From assembly GCA_964509125.1 (NCBI GenBank), contig CAZDVZ010000002.1:56598-120597 (forward strand): 64,000 bases of DNA. Direction: 5' to 3'. Below the pieces are notes generated by a model that was not told the DNA's origin, made no database searches, and was given only the letters and a program-made list of their open reading frames with translations. Position 1 is the first letter of the stretch. Every line of letters begins with the position of its first letter. A program made the translations under genes and the position numbers. Shown here piece after piece: positions 32,289 to 40,953 of the stretch. The stretch is from SIG653 sp964509125. GTDB taxonomy: Bacteria > Bacillota > Clostridia > Oscillospirales > CAG-382.

Positions 32289-34542
32289 CTAATTTAAAAA
32301 TATGGTTTTGATCAAAAGATAATCTGTAGTATTTACCTCGCCATCGTTGTTCATATCTGCGGCAAGTTCTTCTGCTTCCTCGAAGGTGTGGTTTCCGAGG
32401 AACGCCTGTTTTATTCTCAAATAGTCGGTTGCGTTGATCTCGCCATTTCCGTCAACGTCTCCCGATGAGACCGTTGTAAAGGAGATCCCTTCAATTTCAT
32501 AAGTTCCTCCCGTTACTATTGTAACAGAATCCGAGCCGAAAACTTCTGCGGAGGAAACGCCTTCATTAACAACAACGTAAGTTGCGTTATCTCTTGTTTT
32601 TACAATACAGTTTTCTGTATATAAAATGGAAAATTTATATTCTACACCTGCATATTTTGCTTTTGCTGTCACAATTCCGGGAGCTGTGGGAATGGTATAT
32701 TCAACGGAAATTCCATTTTTTACAGAATAAACGCTTCCGTCGCTGTATTTCATGTTGACAGAAAGATTAGAAATGTCTGCTTCTTCACCCACAACGCCTA
32801 CTATGGACGGTGCGTAAATTTCAGTGCTTTCCAAGTATGAACCTTCAAATTCGCAATACTCCAATGAACACCATCCAACAAGCTGGCTGTATATGGTTTT
32901 TCCCCAACCGTTGGAGATTTCCGTAATTTGTATCTTAGTGCCGCCCGGCATTATGGCGAGTTTTTCAGATGAGTCGGATGTGTTGGGCTGACTGCGAAGC
33001 CGTAAGTTTGTAGTTACAGTATAATAACCTTTGTTGTATGTATCGTCAGGCGCGCTTGATGTCCAACTATCAGTACCGCTTGTTGTCGTGGAAACAGGAA
33101 TCTCCACCTTTGGCTCTTCTGCAGGCGATATAAGCGTGGTATAAGACAGTCCGCAATATCCCTCGTAACCATCATATGTCGTTTTTCCCCATTTCCCTTG
33201 TATTTCGGTAATTTCTATTTCTGTTCCCGTGGGGATGACTGTCAAGAAAGCGGAAGACGTAGTGGGAGCTTTCCTTAAATAAAGATTTCCCGTTGTTTTG
33301 TAAAGCCCAAGAACATATTGAGGAGTTGTTTCTTCTGATGTGGTATCGTCTGAAGACGGTTCATCTGAGGTGGTATCGTCTGAAGACGGTTCATCTGAGG
33401 TGGTATCGTCCGAAGACGGCTCATCTGAGGTGGTATNNNNNNNNNNNNNNNNNNNNNNNNNNNNNNNNNNNNNNNNNNNNNNNNNNNNNNNNNNNNNNNN
33501 NNNNNNNNNNNNNNNNNNNNNNNNNNNNNNNNNNNNCTGAGGTGGTATCGTCCGAAGACGGCTCATCTGAGGTGGTATCGTCCGAAGACGGTTCATCTGA
33601 GGTGGTATCGTCCGAAGACGGCTCATCTGAGGTGGTATCGTCCGAAGACGGCTCTTCCGAAGTGTCGGTGTCGCCCGCAGGCTCTTTTGAACTGTCTGCT
33701 GAAATTAATGTTGTATAGGTGAGACAAGCATACCCGTCCGTCCCTCCGTAAGTGGTTTTTCCCCAAACTCCGTCAACTTCTGTAACGGTAATCTGTGTCC
33801 CTTGAGGGATAACCCCTAAAGAAGCGGAAGCAGTGGTTGGCTCGCTTCTCAAATTAAGATCGTCTGTGGTTTCATAAATCCCTGTTTCGTACGAAACTGC
33901 ACCGCCGCCCACCGTGGTGTCGTCTATAACCCCGTCGAGCGAGACTTTTTGACCTGTGGATGTGTATAAGAAAAGCTTTGTAACCCCTGAAACGGCGTAA
34001 TAATCAAACAAAACAGTGTGTGACGTGCCCGGATCCATCATGTATACCACACCGTCTTTAACTTCTCTTATGGCAACATAATGCCCAAGGTTTCTTACTC
34101 CGGCAATTATATAGTATCCGCACTTAAGGTAATATTCAATAGTATCGGTTTTTTCCTGCTGCGTCGTACCCAAAAGTATCTCAGAGATATAGTCAAAACC
34201 GGGTACTGCTTTATTGATCTTTCCTTTATATATAAGGTTTCCTTCAAAGCCACCCACTTTTTTCATCATGTTGACAAATGTAGCCGGATCAAAATCTGCC
34301 TCGGTTTTCAGCCCGCCGTAAACGATAAGCATGGCGGCTGAAGTGGCGTAACACCCGACATTCCCTATGGTGTTAGAGCCAATATACACATCACTCCATT
34401 GCGGATCGTGCTGCTTCCATTGGTAAAATGGAGTTTCCGTTCCTGCGGCATTTGCACCTAAAAGTGGCACCGTGGAAAAAACAGATAATATCGTTGCAAA
34501 AACAACTATAAATGCTACACTTTTTTTTAATCGAGCCTTCAT
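32289..34542 (-). CDS. Secreted C39-like peptidase with three SH3 domains, Asp/Ser repeat linker and C-terminal dockerin (interrupted by assembly gap)
   Basis: Signal peptide MKARLKKSVAFIVVFATILS then a papain-like C39 domain with catalytic Cys (GNVGCYATSAAM), His (NLGHYVAIREV) and Asp (VYMMDPGTSH). One SH3b follows (DLNLRSEPTTASASLGVIP), then SSDDTTSDEP repeats encoded by 30-bp units; 100 N at 33437-33536 fall in these repeats. After the gap come two more SH3b domains (LYLRKAP, LRLRSQP), an Ig-like domain and a two-repeat dockerin (GDVDGNGEINATDYLRIK, then NNDGEVNTTDYLLIK). The halves are in different frames across the placeholder gap, which has no meaning as its length is unknown. Start uncertain: AGGAG lies 1 bp before an ATG at 34584; I use 34542, which gives a regular signal peptide. 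Likely a cell-wall or peptide-processing enzyme. Confidence 0.8.
33340..33659 (-). repeat. 30-bp tandem repeat coding SSDDTTSDEP, broken by an N-run
   Basis: Units of tcatctgaggtggtatcgtc plus cgaagacggc occur about three times left of the gap and four times right of it, nearly identical (cgtctgaagacggt/cgtccgaagacggc variants). The real copy number is unknown because assembly stopped here. Gap at 33437-33536. Confidence 0.9.
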
Positions 34543-34660
34543 TTTTTCACAAGACGCAAATAACATTAAATGTAGATGTGTCATACTCCTTTTTTGTAAT
34601 TTTAGTGACGTAAAATCACAATATTTGACATATAAAACCAAAATAATGATCAACACCACA

Positions 34661-34689
34661 ATTATACAAAAAAAGCACATAGGTGTCAA
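34661..34689 (-). promoter_or_regulatory. Promoter of the peptidase/dockerin gene
   Basis: On the minus strand, TTGACA (34689-34684), 17-bp spacer, TATAAT (34666-34661). Both boxes are consensus. It leaves a 5' UTR of roughly 70-110 nt depending on the start codon. Confidence 0.85.
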
Positions 34690-34776
34690 TTGAGTTTACA
34701 ATAAATTTATATATTTTGACTTGTTGCCCAAAAAAAGGATGTTCGTTTTGGACATTTTGCACAAATTGGAATATAA

Positions 34777-35316
34777 CTATTTGTTGTACTCATCCGGAGA
34801 AAGTATCCCAATGAACGGAAGGTTTCTGTACCTTTCTCCAAAGTCCATTCCGTATCCTACAACGAATTCGTCTTCAATTTTAAAGCCGTAATAATCGGAA
34901 GTGAGGTCGTTTGTGCGTCTGTCGGGTTTGTCTAAGAATGTACATATCTTAAGACTTGCGGGTTTGCGCTGGAGAAGTATATTTTTTAAGTAACTCAACG
35001 TGGTGCCCGTATCCAGTATGTCTTCTATGATTATAACATCCATCCCTTCTATGGGGGTGCTGAGATCCTTAAGTATCATTACTTGTCCCGAAGTTGTAGT
35101 TGAGTCACCGTAAGAAGATACAACCATAAAATCAAAAATACAGTCTACATCAAGCTTCTTGGCGAGGTCTGAAAAGAAGAGCACTGACCCTTTGAGAATG
35201 CAAAGGAGCAAAACTTTTTTGCCTTTATAGTCCGCGTTTATTTCCTTGGCAATCTCTGATACTTTATTTTGAATTTCTTCTTCTGATATGAGTATTTCTT
35301 TAATAGGGTTTTTCAT
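34777..35316 (-). CDS. hpt: Hypoxanthine phosphoribosyltransferase
   Basis: A 179-residue purine-salvage enzyme that makes IMP/GMP from hypoxanthine/guanine and PRPP. The PRPP-binding motif VIIIEDILDTGTTLSYL is intact, as are CILKGSVLFFSDL and the C-terminal VGYGMDFGERYRNLPFIG. GGAGG precedes the ATG. In many Firmicutes hpt lies with tilS-ftsH; here it stands alone. Confidence 0.95.
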   Translation of the reverse strand: MKNPIKEILISEEEIQNKVSEIAKEINADYKGKKVLLLCILKGSVLFFSDLAKKLDVDCIFDFMVVSSYGDSTTTSGQVMILKDLSTPIEGMDVIIIEDILDTGTTLSYLKNILLQRKPASLKICTFLDKPDRRTNDLTSDYYGFKIEDEFVVGYGMDFGERYRNLPFIGILSPDEYNK

Positions 35317-35433
35317 GAATGATCCTCCTGAAAAATAGATATTAATAGTTTAGCATAAAACAAAGGAAAATTCTATAGGATTTTAATAACAAACCTTCAA
35401 GAATAAAATAATTTTTTTTTGTTAAAAAAGCAC

Positions 35434-35462
35434 TTGATTAAAATAAAAATATGGTGTATAAT
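35434..35462 (+). promoter_or_regulatory. Promoter of the oxaloacetate decarboxylase operon
   Basis: TTGATT (35434-35439), 17-bp spacer, TATAAT (35457-35462). A 7-bp hairpin (cggagaa / ttctccg, near 35488-35508) lies in the leader just before GAAGGAG. Confidence 0.75.
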
Positions 35463-35525
35463 GTCAAAAGTGAAAAAATAAAATGACGGAGAATGCGGAT
35501 TTCTCCGAGGAAGGAGATATAACTT

Positions 35526-36149
35526 ATGTGCGAAATTGAAATTTTGGGACTTGAAAACGGCGAAAATGCTGAAGTTATTTTGCTCGGTGAAAGCACGTCC
35601 GCCGCAGGTGAAATTACATCTGCTTCAGATGAAAGCGTTGAATCTAACGAAAGTAATACAACTTCCGAATATATGTCTGTTTTCCCAAGCGGATATGAGA
35701 ATTTGCCCGAAGATGCAAATTTGATTGAACGTCTTGCTTATGGCGGAAAAATAACGCTGATCGGCATGGCAACAGTTTTTCTTGTTCTTATTCTTATCTG
35801 GGCACTTTGTGCTTTGATGGGAAAAATTTTCGGAGGTGTGGGAAAAAACACCAAGAAGGAACAAAAACCTTCGAACAGTGATGTTCCTCAACCCTCGTCA
35901 ACCATCACAGAGGGCGCTCCCGCTGTAAGCTCTGTTGATTACAGCACAGTTTCAGTTGTTGCCTCTGCGGCAATAGCTGCATACCGTGGTGAAGATACGG
36001 TGAACTTTAATATTTCATCTATTAAGCCTTGCGGAAACGGTGCAGTAGCATTAGCCCCCGAAATAGTGGCACAGATTGCCGCTTCTATAGCTTGTCTTGA
36101 AGGGAAAGACACAGTAGATTTCACTATTAGTTCTATAAGAATTATTTAA
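35526..36149 (+). CDS. oadG: OadG-like gamma subunit of Na+-pumping decarboxylase, with duplicated C-terminal motif
   Basis: The 207-residue protein has an acidic, Ser-rich N-terminus, one membrane helix (MATVFLVLILIWALCALMG, residues about 80-98) and a Ser/Pro linker. The C-terminal part carries two copies of the short cytosolic motif: VVASAAIAAYRGEDTVNFNI and then IAASIACLEGKDTVDFTI, each ending SSI(K/R). Most OadG/MmdD proteins carry one. The gamma subunit anchors alpha and beta and stabilises the complex. First gene of the operon, 23 bp before the biotin carrier gene. Confidence 0.8.
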   Translation: MCEIEILGLENGENAEVILLGESTSAAGEITSASDESVESNESNTTSEYMSVFPSGYENLPEDANLIERLAYGGKITLIGMATVFLVLILIWALCALMGKIFGGVGKNTKKEQKPSNSDVPQPSSTITEGAPAVSSVDYSTVSVVASAAIAAYRGEDTVNFNISSIKPCGNGAVALAPEIVAQIAASIACLEGKDTVDFTISSIRII

Positions 36150-36172
36150 AAACACAAAAGGAGTATAATATT

Positions 36173-36535
36173 ATGGCAAAGACTTATATTGTTACAGTAA
36201 ATGGCGTTAGCTACGAAGTGGTTGTTGAAGAAGGCGCTTCCGGCGCAGTTGCGGCTCCCGCAGCTCCTGCACAAGCTCCCCAAGCGGCTCCCGCACAAGC
36301 TCCCAAAGCAGCTCCTGCTGCAGGCGGCACAAAGGTTACATCTCCTCTTCCCGGTACTCTTCTCAGAATTATTGCAAAGAATGGCACATCCGTTAAGAAG
36401 GGCGACCTCCTTTGCATTATTGAAGCTATGAAAATGGAAAACGAAATATTTGCACCTGCAGACGGTGTTGTCAATGCGGTTGCCACAGAAGGCGCATCCC
36501 TTAATTCCGGCGACGTTATCATGACTATTGCTTAA
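36173..36535 (+). CDS. Biotin carboxyl carrier protein of the decarboxylase
   Basis: A 120-residue protein: a short N-terminal strand region (TYIVTVNGVSYEV), an Ala/Pro/Gln-rich hinge (residues about 25-55) and a biotinyl domain with the EAMKMENE motif whose Lys carries biotin. It moves CO2 from the carboxyltransferase (OadA) to the membrane subunit (OadB). The carrier being a separate gene explains the missing biotin domain of OadA. Confidence 0.93.
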   Translation: MAKTYIVTVNGVSYEVVVEEGASGAVAAPAAPAQAPQAAPAQAPKAAPAAGGTKVTSPLPGTLLRIIAKNGTSVKKGDLLCIIEAMKMENEIFAPADGVVNAVATEGASLNSGDVIMTIA

Positions 36536-36582
36536 GTCTGTCTCGTCGAAAATTGAATTAAACTGGATTAAGGAGTGATATT

Positions 36583-37815
36583 TTGACTAACACGATTGCT
36601 TTGTCGGGTGGTGGATTTATCGACTCCATTCTCGGCGTATTTAAAAGCTCCGGATTTTCGGAGATATTCGGCGGCGATAATTTTGTAAACGGCGGTTGGA
36701 AGTATCTTGTAATGTACATAATTGTAGGTGTTCTTTTCTATCTCGCCATCGTTAAGAAATTCGAACCGTTACTTTTGCTCCCCATTGCTTTTGGTATGCT
36801 TCTTACCAACCTTCCGGGAGCGGGACTTTATCACAGCGAGTTTTTCATTAATGACACAGGCGCGCCTATTAATATTCAACAGATAGTTGAAAATGGCGGT
36901 CTTATCGACTTTTTATACTTAGGTGTTAAGCTTGGCATCTATCCTCCTCTTATTTTCTTGGGCGTTGGTGCGATGACAGACTTTACTCCTCTTATCTCTA
37001 ACCCTAAGAGCCTTCTTTTGGGTGCGGCTGCACAGTTTGGTGTTTTTGCCGCATTTGTGGGCGCACTTGCGCTCAGCTTCACCGTTCCTCAAGCCGCATC
37101 TATCGGTATTATCGGCGGTGCAGACGGACCTACAGCTATTTTGGTAACAAAAACTTTGTCTCCCGAACTTTTGGGTGCTATAGCTATAGCCGCTTATTCT
37201 TACATGGCTCTCGTTCCTTTCATTCAGCCTCCCATTATGAAGGCACTCACATCCAAAAAGGAACGTACAATTAAAATGACAGCTCTCAGACCTGTTTCCA
37301 AGCTTGAACAAGTTGTGTTCCCCATCGTTGTTGCAGCTATTGTTTCTCTCATCCTTCCTGATGCAGCGCCTCTCATTGGTATGCTTATGATGGGTAACCT
37401 TATGAAGGTTTCAGGAGTTGTTGACAGAATTTCCAAAACAGCTCAAAATGAGCTTATGAATATCGTTACAATTTTGCTGGGAGTTTCCGTTGGCGCAACT
37501 GCTAAAGCCGAAAGCTTCCTTGCACCTCAAACTTTGTACATAATTTGCTTAGGTCTTGCAGCGTTTTCTTTTGCAACTGCAGGCGGAGTTCTTTTCGGAA
37601 AACTTATGTGCTTTGTTACAAGAGGCAAAATCAACCCTCTTATCGGTTCTGCAGGCGTTTCCGCTGTTCCTATGGCGGCACGTGTTTCTCAGATCGTCGG
37701 ACAAAAAGAAGATCCCACCAACTTTTTGCTCATGCATGCTATGGGCCCCAATGTTGCAGGTGTTATAGGCTCTGCTGTTGCGGCGGGTGTGTTCCTCTCT
37801 CTCTTTAAGATTTAA
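36583..37815 (+). CDS. oadB: Oxaloacetate decarboxylase beta subunit (Na+ pump)
   Basis: A 410-residue integral membrane protein of about 9-10 helices. Family signatures include LYLGVKLGIYPPLIFLGVGA, the conserved IIGGADGPTAILVTKTLSP and PLIGMLMMGNLMKVSGV. It decarboxylates carboxybiotin and exports Na+, giving an ion gradient during oxaloacetate or malonyl/methylmalonyl decarboxylation. TTG start at 36583, with AAGGAG upstream. It lies between the carrier and OadA. Confidence 0.96.
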   Translation: MTNTIALSGGGFIDSILGVFKSSGFSEIFGGDNFVNGGWKYLVMYIIVGVLFYLAIVKKFEPLLLLPIAFGMLLTNLPGAGLYHSEFFINDTGAPINIQQIVENGGLIDFLYLGVKLGIYPPLIFLGVGAMTDFTPLISNPKSLLLGAAAQFGVFAAFVGALALSFTVPQAASIGIIGGADGPTAILVTKTLSPELLGAIAIAAYSYMALVPFIQPPIMKALTSKKERTIKMTALRPVSKLEQVVFPIVVAAIVSLILPDAAPLIGMLMMGNLMKVSGVVDRISKTAQNELMNIVTILLGVSVGATAKAESFLAPQTLYIICLGLAAFSFATAGGVLFGKLMCFVTRGKINPLIGSAGVSAVPMAARVSQIVGQKEDPTNFLLMHAMGPNVAGVIGSAVAAGVFLSLFKI

Positions 37816-37839
37816 GATAATTGTTGAAAGGATAATAAT

Positions 37840-39321
37840 ATGGCAAAGGTAAAAATAGTTGAAACCGTATTGCGTGACTCTCATCAGTCTCTTGCGGCAA
37901 CAAGAATGACTACCGAACAAATGAAACCCATACTTACCGCTTTGGATAATGTTGGATATCATGCTCTCGAAGCATGGGGCGGTGCTACATTCGACTCCTG
38001 TCTCCGTTTTCTCGATGAAGACCCGTGGGATAGACTTAGAGCTATAAGAGCCGCTGTAAAAAATACAAAGCTTCAAATGCTTTTCAGGGGACAGAATATT
38101 TTGGGATATCGTCATTATTCTGATGATGTTGTAGAATATTTTGTACAAAAATCCATTGCAAACGGTATTGACATAATAAGAATTTTTGATGCACTTAACG
38201 ATGCTCGCAACCTTCGTACTGCGATAAACGCGACCAAAAAAGAAGGCGGCCACGTTCAAGTTGCGCTTTCTTACACAACAAGTCCTGTTCACAATAATGA
38301 ATATTTTGCAAAGCTTGCGAAAGAACTTTGCGAAATGGGTGTAGACTCTATCTGCATTAAAGATATGGCGGGCTTGCTTAAACCTTACGAAACATATGAT
38401 CTTGTTAAGGCGATTAAATCTGAAGTTGCAATCCCTGTAGAGCTTCACACTCACTATACGGCAGGTGTTGCTTCCATGTCGGTTTTAAAGGCAATCGAAG
38501 CGGGTGTTGACATTGTAGATACTGCGATTTCTCCATTTGCAATGGGCACGTCCCAGCCGCCCACAGAGCCTCTTGTTGCTTCTCTTGCGGGCACGGAGTA
38601 TGACACGGGACTTGATCTCAACAAACTTAACGAGGTTTCCAAATATTTTACGGGAATCAGAGAAGATTTCCTCAAATCCGGTCTTATAAAAACGGGCGTT
38701 TTAAAAGTTGATGTTAACGCTCTTATTTACCAAGTTCCCGGTGGAATGCTTTCAAACCTTATTTCTCAGCTTGAAAAGCAAAATGCTCTTGACAAACTCA
38801 ACGAAGTTCTTGAGGAAGTGCCCAGAGTTCGTGAAGATGCCGGATATCCTCCTCTTGTAACTCCTTCTTCTCAGATAGTTGGTACACAGGCAGTTCTTAA
38901 TGTTGTTTTGGGCGAACGCTATAAACTTGTTTCAAAGGAATTTAAGGGGCTTGTCAGAGGCGAATACGGCAGATCTCCCGCTCCCATTAAGCCTGACTTT
39001 TTCAAAAAGATATGCGGAGACGAAGAGGCGGTTACAGGCAGACCTGCAGATGCACTTCAACCCGAACTTGAAAAACTGAGAGCAGAAATTAAAGATTACT
39101 CTATCCAAGATGAAGACGTGCTTTCTTATGCGCTTTTCGATAAGGTTGCCATGAATTTCTTTGAAAAGAGAAAGAACGGCACTTTGGGTCAGAATATCGA
39201 TGTTCCCAAAGCGGCTCCTGCTCCTGCGGCACCTTCCGCTCCCGCAACATCTTCTGTAGGGGTTTCTTCTCCTGCGGGTGCGACAGGCGTTTATAAGGTT
39301 ACGGTAAAAAAAGTTAATTAA
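37840..39321 (+). CDS. oadA: Oxaloacetate decarboxylase alpha subunit (carboxyltransferase), lacking its own biotin domain
   Basis: A 493-residue protein. The carboxyltransferase TIM barrel starts IVETVLRDSHQSLAATRM, with FRGQNILGYRHYSDDVVEYF, the catalytic Lys in ICIKDMAGLLKPY and the metal His pair in ELHTHYTAG. The conserved PYC_OADA domain follows, up to about 440. The C-terminus is an Ala/Pro hinge that stops at YKVTVKKVN where a biotinyl domain would begin, so biotin must come from the 36173 gene product. It transfers CO2 from oxaloacetate to biotin. Confidence 0.95.
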   Translation: MAKVKIVETVLRDSHQSLAATRMTTEQMKPILTALDNVGYHALEAWGGATFDSCLRFLDEDPWDRLRAIRAAVKNTKLQMLFRGQNILGYRHYSDDVVEYFVQKSIANGIDIIRIFDALNDARNLRTAINATKKEGGHVQVALSYTTSPVHNNEYFAKLAKELCEMGVDSICIKDMAGLLKPYETYDLVKAIKSEVAIPVELHTHYTAGVASMSVLKAIEAGVDIVDTAISPFAMGTSQPPTEPLVASLAGTEYDTGLDLNKLNEVSKYFTGIREDFLKSGLIKTGVLKVDVNALIYQVPGGMLSNLISQLEKQNALDKLNEVLEEVPRVREDAGYPPLVTPSSQIVGTQAVLNVVLGERYKLVSKEFKGLVRGEYGRSPAPIKPDFFKKICGDEEAVTGRPADALQPELEKLRAEIKDYSIQDEDVLSYALFDKVAMNFFEKRKNGTLGQNIDVPKAAPAPAAPSAPATSSVGVSSPAGATGVYKVTVKKVN

Positions 39322-39350
39322 TAAAATAACAATTTTAAAGGAGAATGATT

Positions 39351-39767
39351 ATGCAAAAGTCAAAATTGGGTATAGCAACCGGCTTTGTTGCCGCTTTGAT
39401 GTGCTTTATGGCGCTTTTTGGCGGATATCTCCCTGTTATTCTTTTGGTTGGATATGTTCTCATTGTCGAGGATAACCTTTGGCTAAAACGTACCGGCGTT
39501 AAAGTGGTTGTTTTAATGCTCATGTTTTCTTTCGCTTATCTTGTTTTAAATCTTGTTCCGGATCTTGTTGGAATGATCTACAATATTACTAATATTATAG
39601 ATGCTGATCTTAACCTTTCGGTTTTGACGAATATCAGCTATTTCCTTTCCGGAGCTTTAGAAATCGGTGAAAAAGTTATCTTTATTATTTTTGGCGTTAA
39701 AGCTTTAAATCAAGGAACTTTATATATTCCCTTTGTTGACAACATGGTAAGCAAATACATGAACTGA
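39351..39767 (+). CDS. Small membrane protein of unknown function after oadA
   Basis: A 138-residue protein with about three or four hydrophobic helices (residues 8-35, 50-75, 95-125). AAGGAG is 8 bp before the ATG at 39351; an ATG at 39345 is too close. I do not recognise the family. It is cotranscribed with the decarboxylase genes (24-bp gap, no terminator between). Confidence 0.6.
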   Translation: MQKSKLGIATGFVAALMCFMALFGGYLPVILLVGYVLIVEDNLWLKRTGVKVVVLMLMFSFAYLVLNLVPDLVGMIYNITNIIDADLNLSVLTNISYFLSGALEIGEKVIFIIFGVKALNQGTLYIPFVDNMVSKYMN

Positions 39768-39798
39768 TAAAAAGTCGATATAAAAACCGAATAGACGA

Positions 39799-39840
39799 GG
39801 GCATTATCAAACGCATTAGTTGGCTTGATAATGCCCTTTT
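39799..39840 (+). terminator. Terminator of the decarboxylase operon
   Basis: gggcattatcaa (39799-39810) pairs perfectly with ttgataatgccc (39825-39836), then ttttctt. Confidence 0.9.
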
Positions 39841-39867
39841 CTTAAACGGAAAATAGGTGAAAAGTAC

Positions 39868-40722
39868 TTAGGACTGATTTATTTTTTTGAGTACAACGTC
39901 CGAATAATAGGCGTTAAGTATTTTATCGTATGTTTCTCCTTGAAGTGACAAAGCATCGGCTCCTTTTATGCTCATTCCAACTCCGTCACCTTCTCCGTAA
40001 GAGGTTATGGTAAATGTATTTGAGGTTTCTGAAATTTGAAAAGCCAGAGAAGCGAGTCCCACATATTCAGCAAACGCGGAAGCTGACACCGAGCAGTTTC
40101 CCACGCTTATGTATTTGCATCTGTTTTCCATGTCAAACTCAATGTTTTTTATAAGAGGGACATCTTCAAAAACAGCCGTAGGGCAGATCTTCAAAATTAT
40201 TTTTTCAAACTCGTCCTTTGTAAACACCACAGTGGTTTTTATGTCTTCGGGCGATTCATATGTGTTAACGGATAACAAATATTTTTCTCCTTTTGGCGAG
40301 GAAACGGTGGTTTTGTACGAAGAAACGTGGACAATGGCATTGATCACGTTTTCATCTTGAGTTAAAACCACGCCCGATGTTTGGGCAACACAGTCTAAAA
40401 CCTCATTGTCAATTTCGGTGGATGTGGAAACGGTGGGATCGTTGAAAAATATTTGTGAGCGTATGGCTACAGCCAGTGCTTTTTGACATTCGGGAGAATA
40501 ATTTTGAATGTCCAACTCTTTTAGCTTTTTCCGAGTAAGTACATCCAACATGGAAATTTTTTCTTTTTCATCAACATGGAGATCGGTTGGAACAGCTTCC
40601 GCACGGGAAGCTTCATTTTGATTTGAAGGCGTAAAACTGCCGGATAATAGCTTAAAGGCGATAAATGGACTAAAAACGCACCAAAATATGATAAAAGCAA
40701 AAATTAAAACATACCTTTTCAT
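39868..40722 (-). CDS. SpoIID/LytB-domain protein, short and divergent
   Basis: A 284-residue protein with an N-terminal membrane anchor or signal (residues about 4-25). The SpoIID pattern is visible: SPECQKALAVAIRSQIFF is where SpoIID has P-E-A-L-K-A-Q-A-V-A-A-R, keeping the catalytic-type Glu, and GEGDGVGMSIKGADALSLQG ends with ILNAYYSD. SpoIID is the lytic transglycosylase needed for engulfment. This copy is about 50-80 residues shorter than SpoIID and lacks the HGVG-type motif (here DGVG). Start ATG with CGGAGA upstream. It may be SpoIID itself or a paralogue; no spoIIIA/spoIIR genes are near. Confidence 0.75.
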   Translation of the reverse strand: MKRYVLIFAFIIFWCVFSPFIAFKLLSGSFTPSNQNEASRAEAVPTDLHVDEKEKISMLDVLTRKKLKELDIQNYSPECQKALAVAIRSQIFFNDPTVSTSTEIDNEVLDCVAQTSGVVLTQDENVINAIVHVSSYKTTVSSPKGEKYLLSVNTYESPEDIKTTVVFTKDEFEKIILKICPTAVFEDVPLIKNIEFDMENRCKYISVGNCSVSASAFAEYVGLASLAFQISETSNTFTITSYGEGDGVGMSIKGADALSLQGETYDKILNAYYSDVVLKKINQS

Positions 40723-40863
40723 TTTTTTCTCCGGAAATATTATTATGGGTTAAGTTTTCCCATAATAATATATATTCAAAATCGGTAAAAAAAATTCCAT
40801 GAACGATAAAATGAGCATATTTTTTAATAATTTAAGCTGAAATGTAAAAAAAGGAAAAAGTGC

Positions 40864-40892
40864 TTTACAAATTGATATAAATGGTGTATTAT
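40864..40892 (+). promoter_or_regulatory. Promoter of the membrane protein gene at 40954
   Basis: TTTACA (40864-40869), 17-bp spacer, TATTAT (40887-40892). Confidence 0.65.
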
Positions 40893-40953
40893 AACTATAT
40901 AGCGATATGTTTGGAATTTGAATCGAAGTGATTCGGCTTTGCGAGGTATGAAA

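Noticed and set aside
33421..33626. Frameshift between two halves of the peptidase/dockerin gene
   Set aside because: The halves differ in frame only because the 100-N gap is a placeholder of unknown true length; the repeat reads the same product on both sides.
33293..33718. Plus-strand frames rich in VVSSEDGSSE crossing the N-run
   Set aside because: Antisense reading of the 30-bp linker repeat of the peptidase gene; N-run is an assembly gap.
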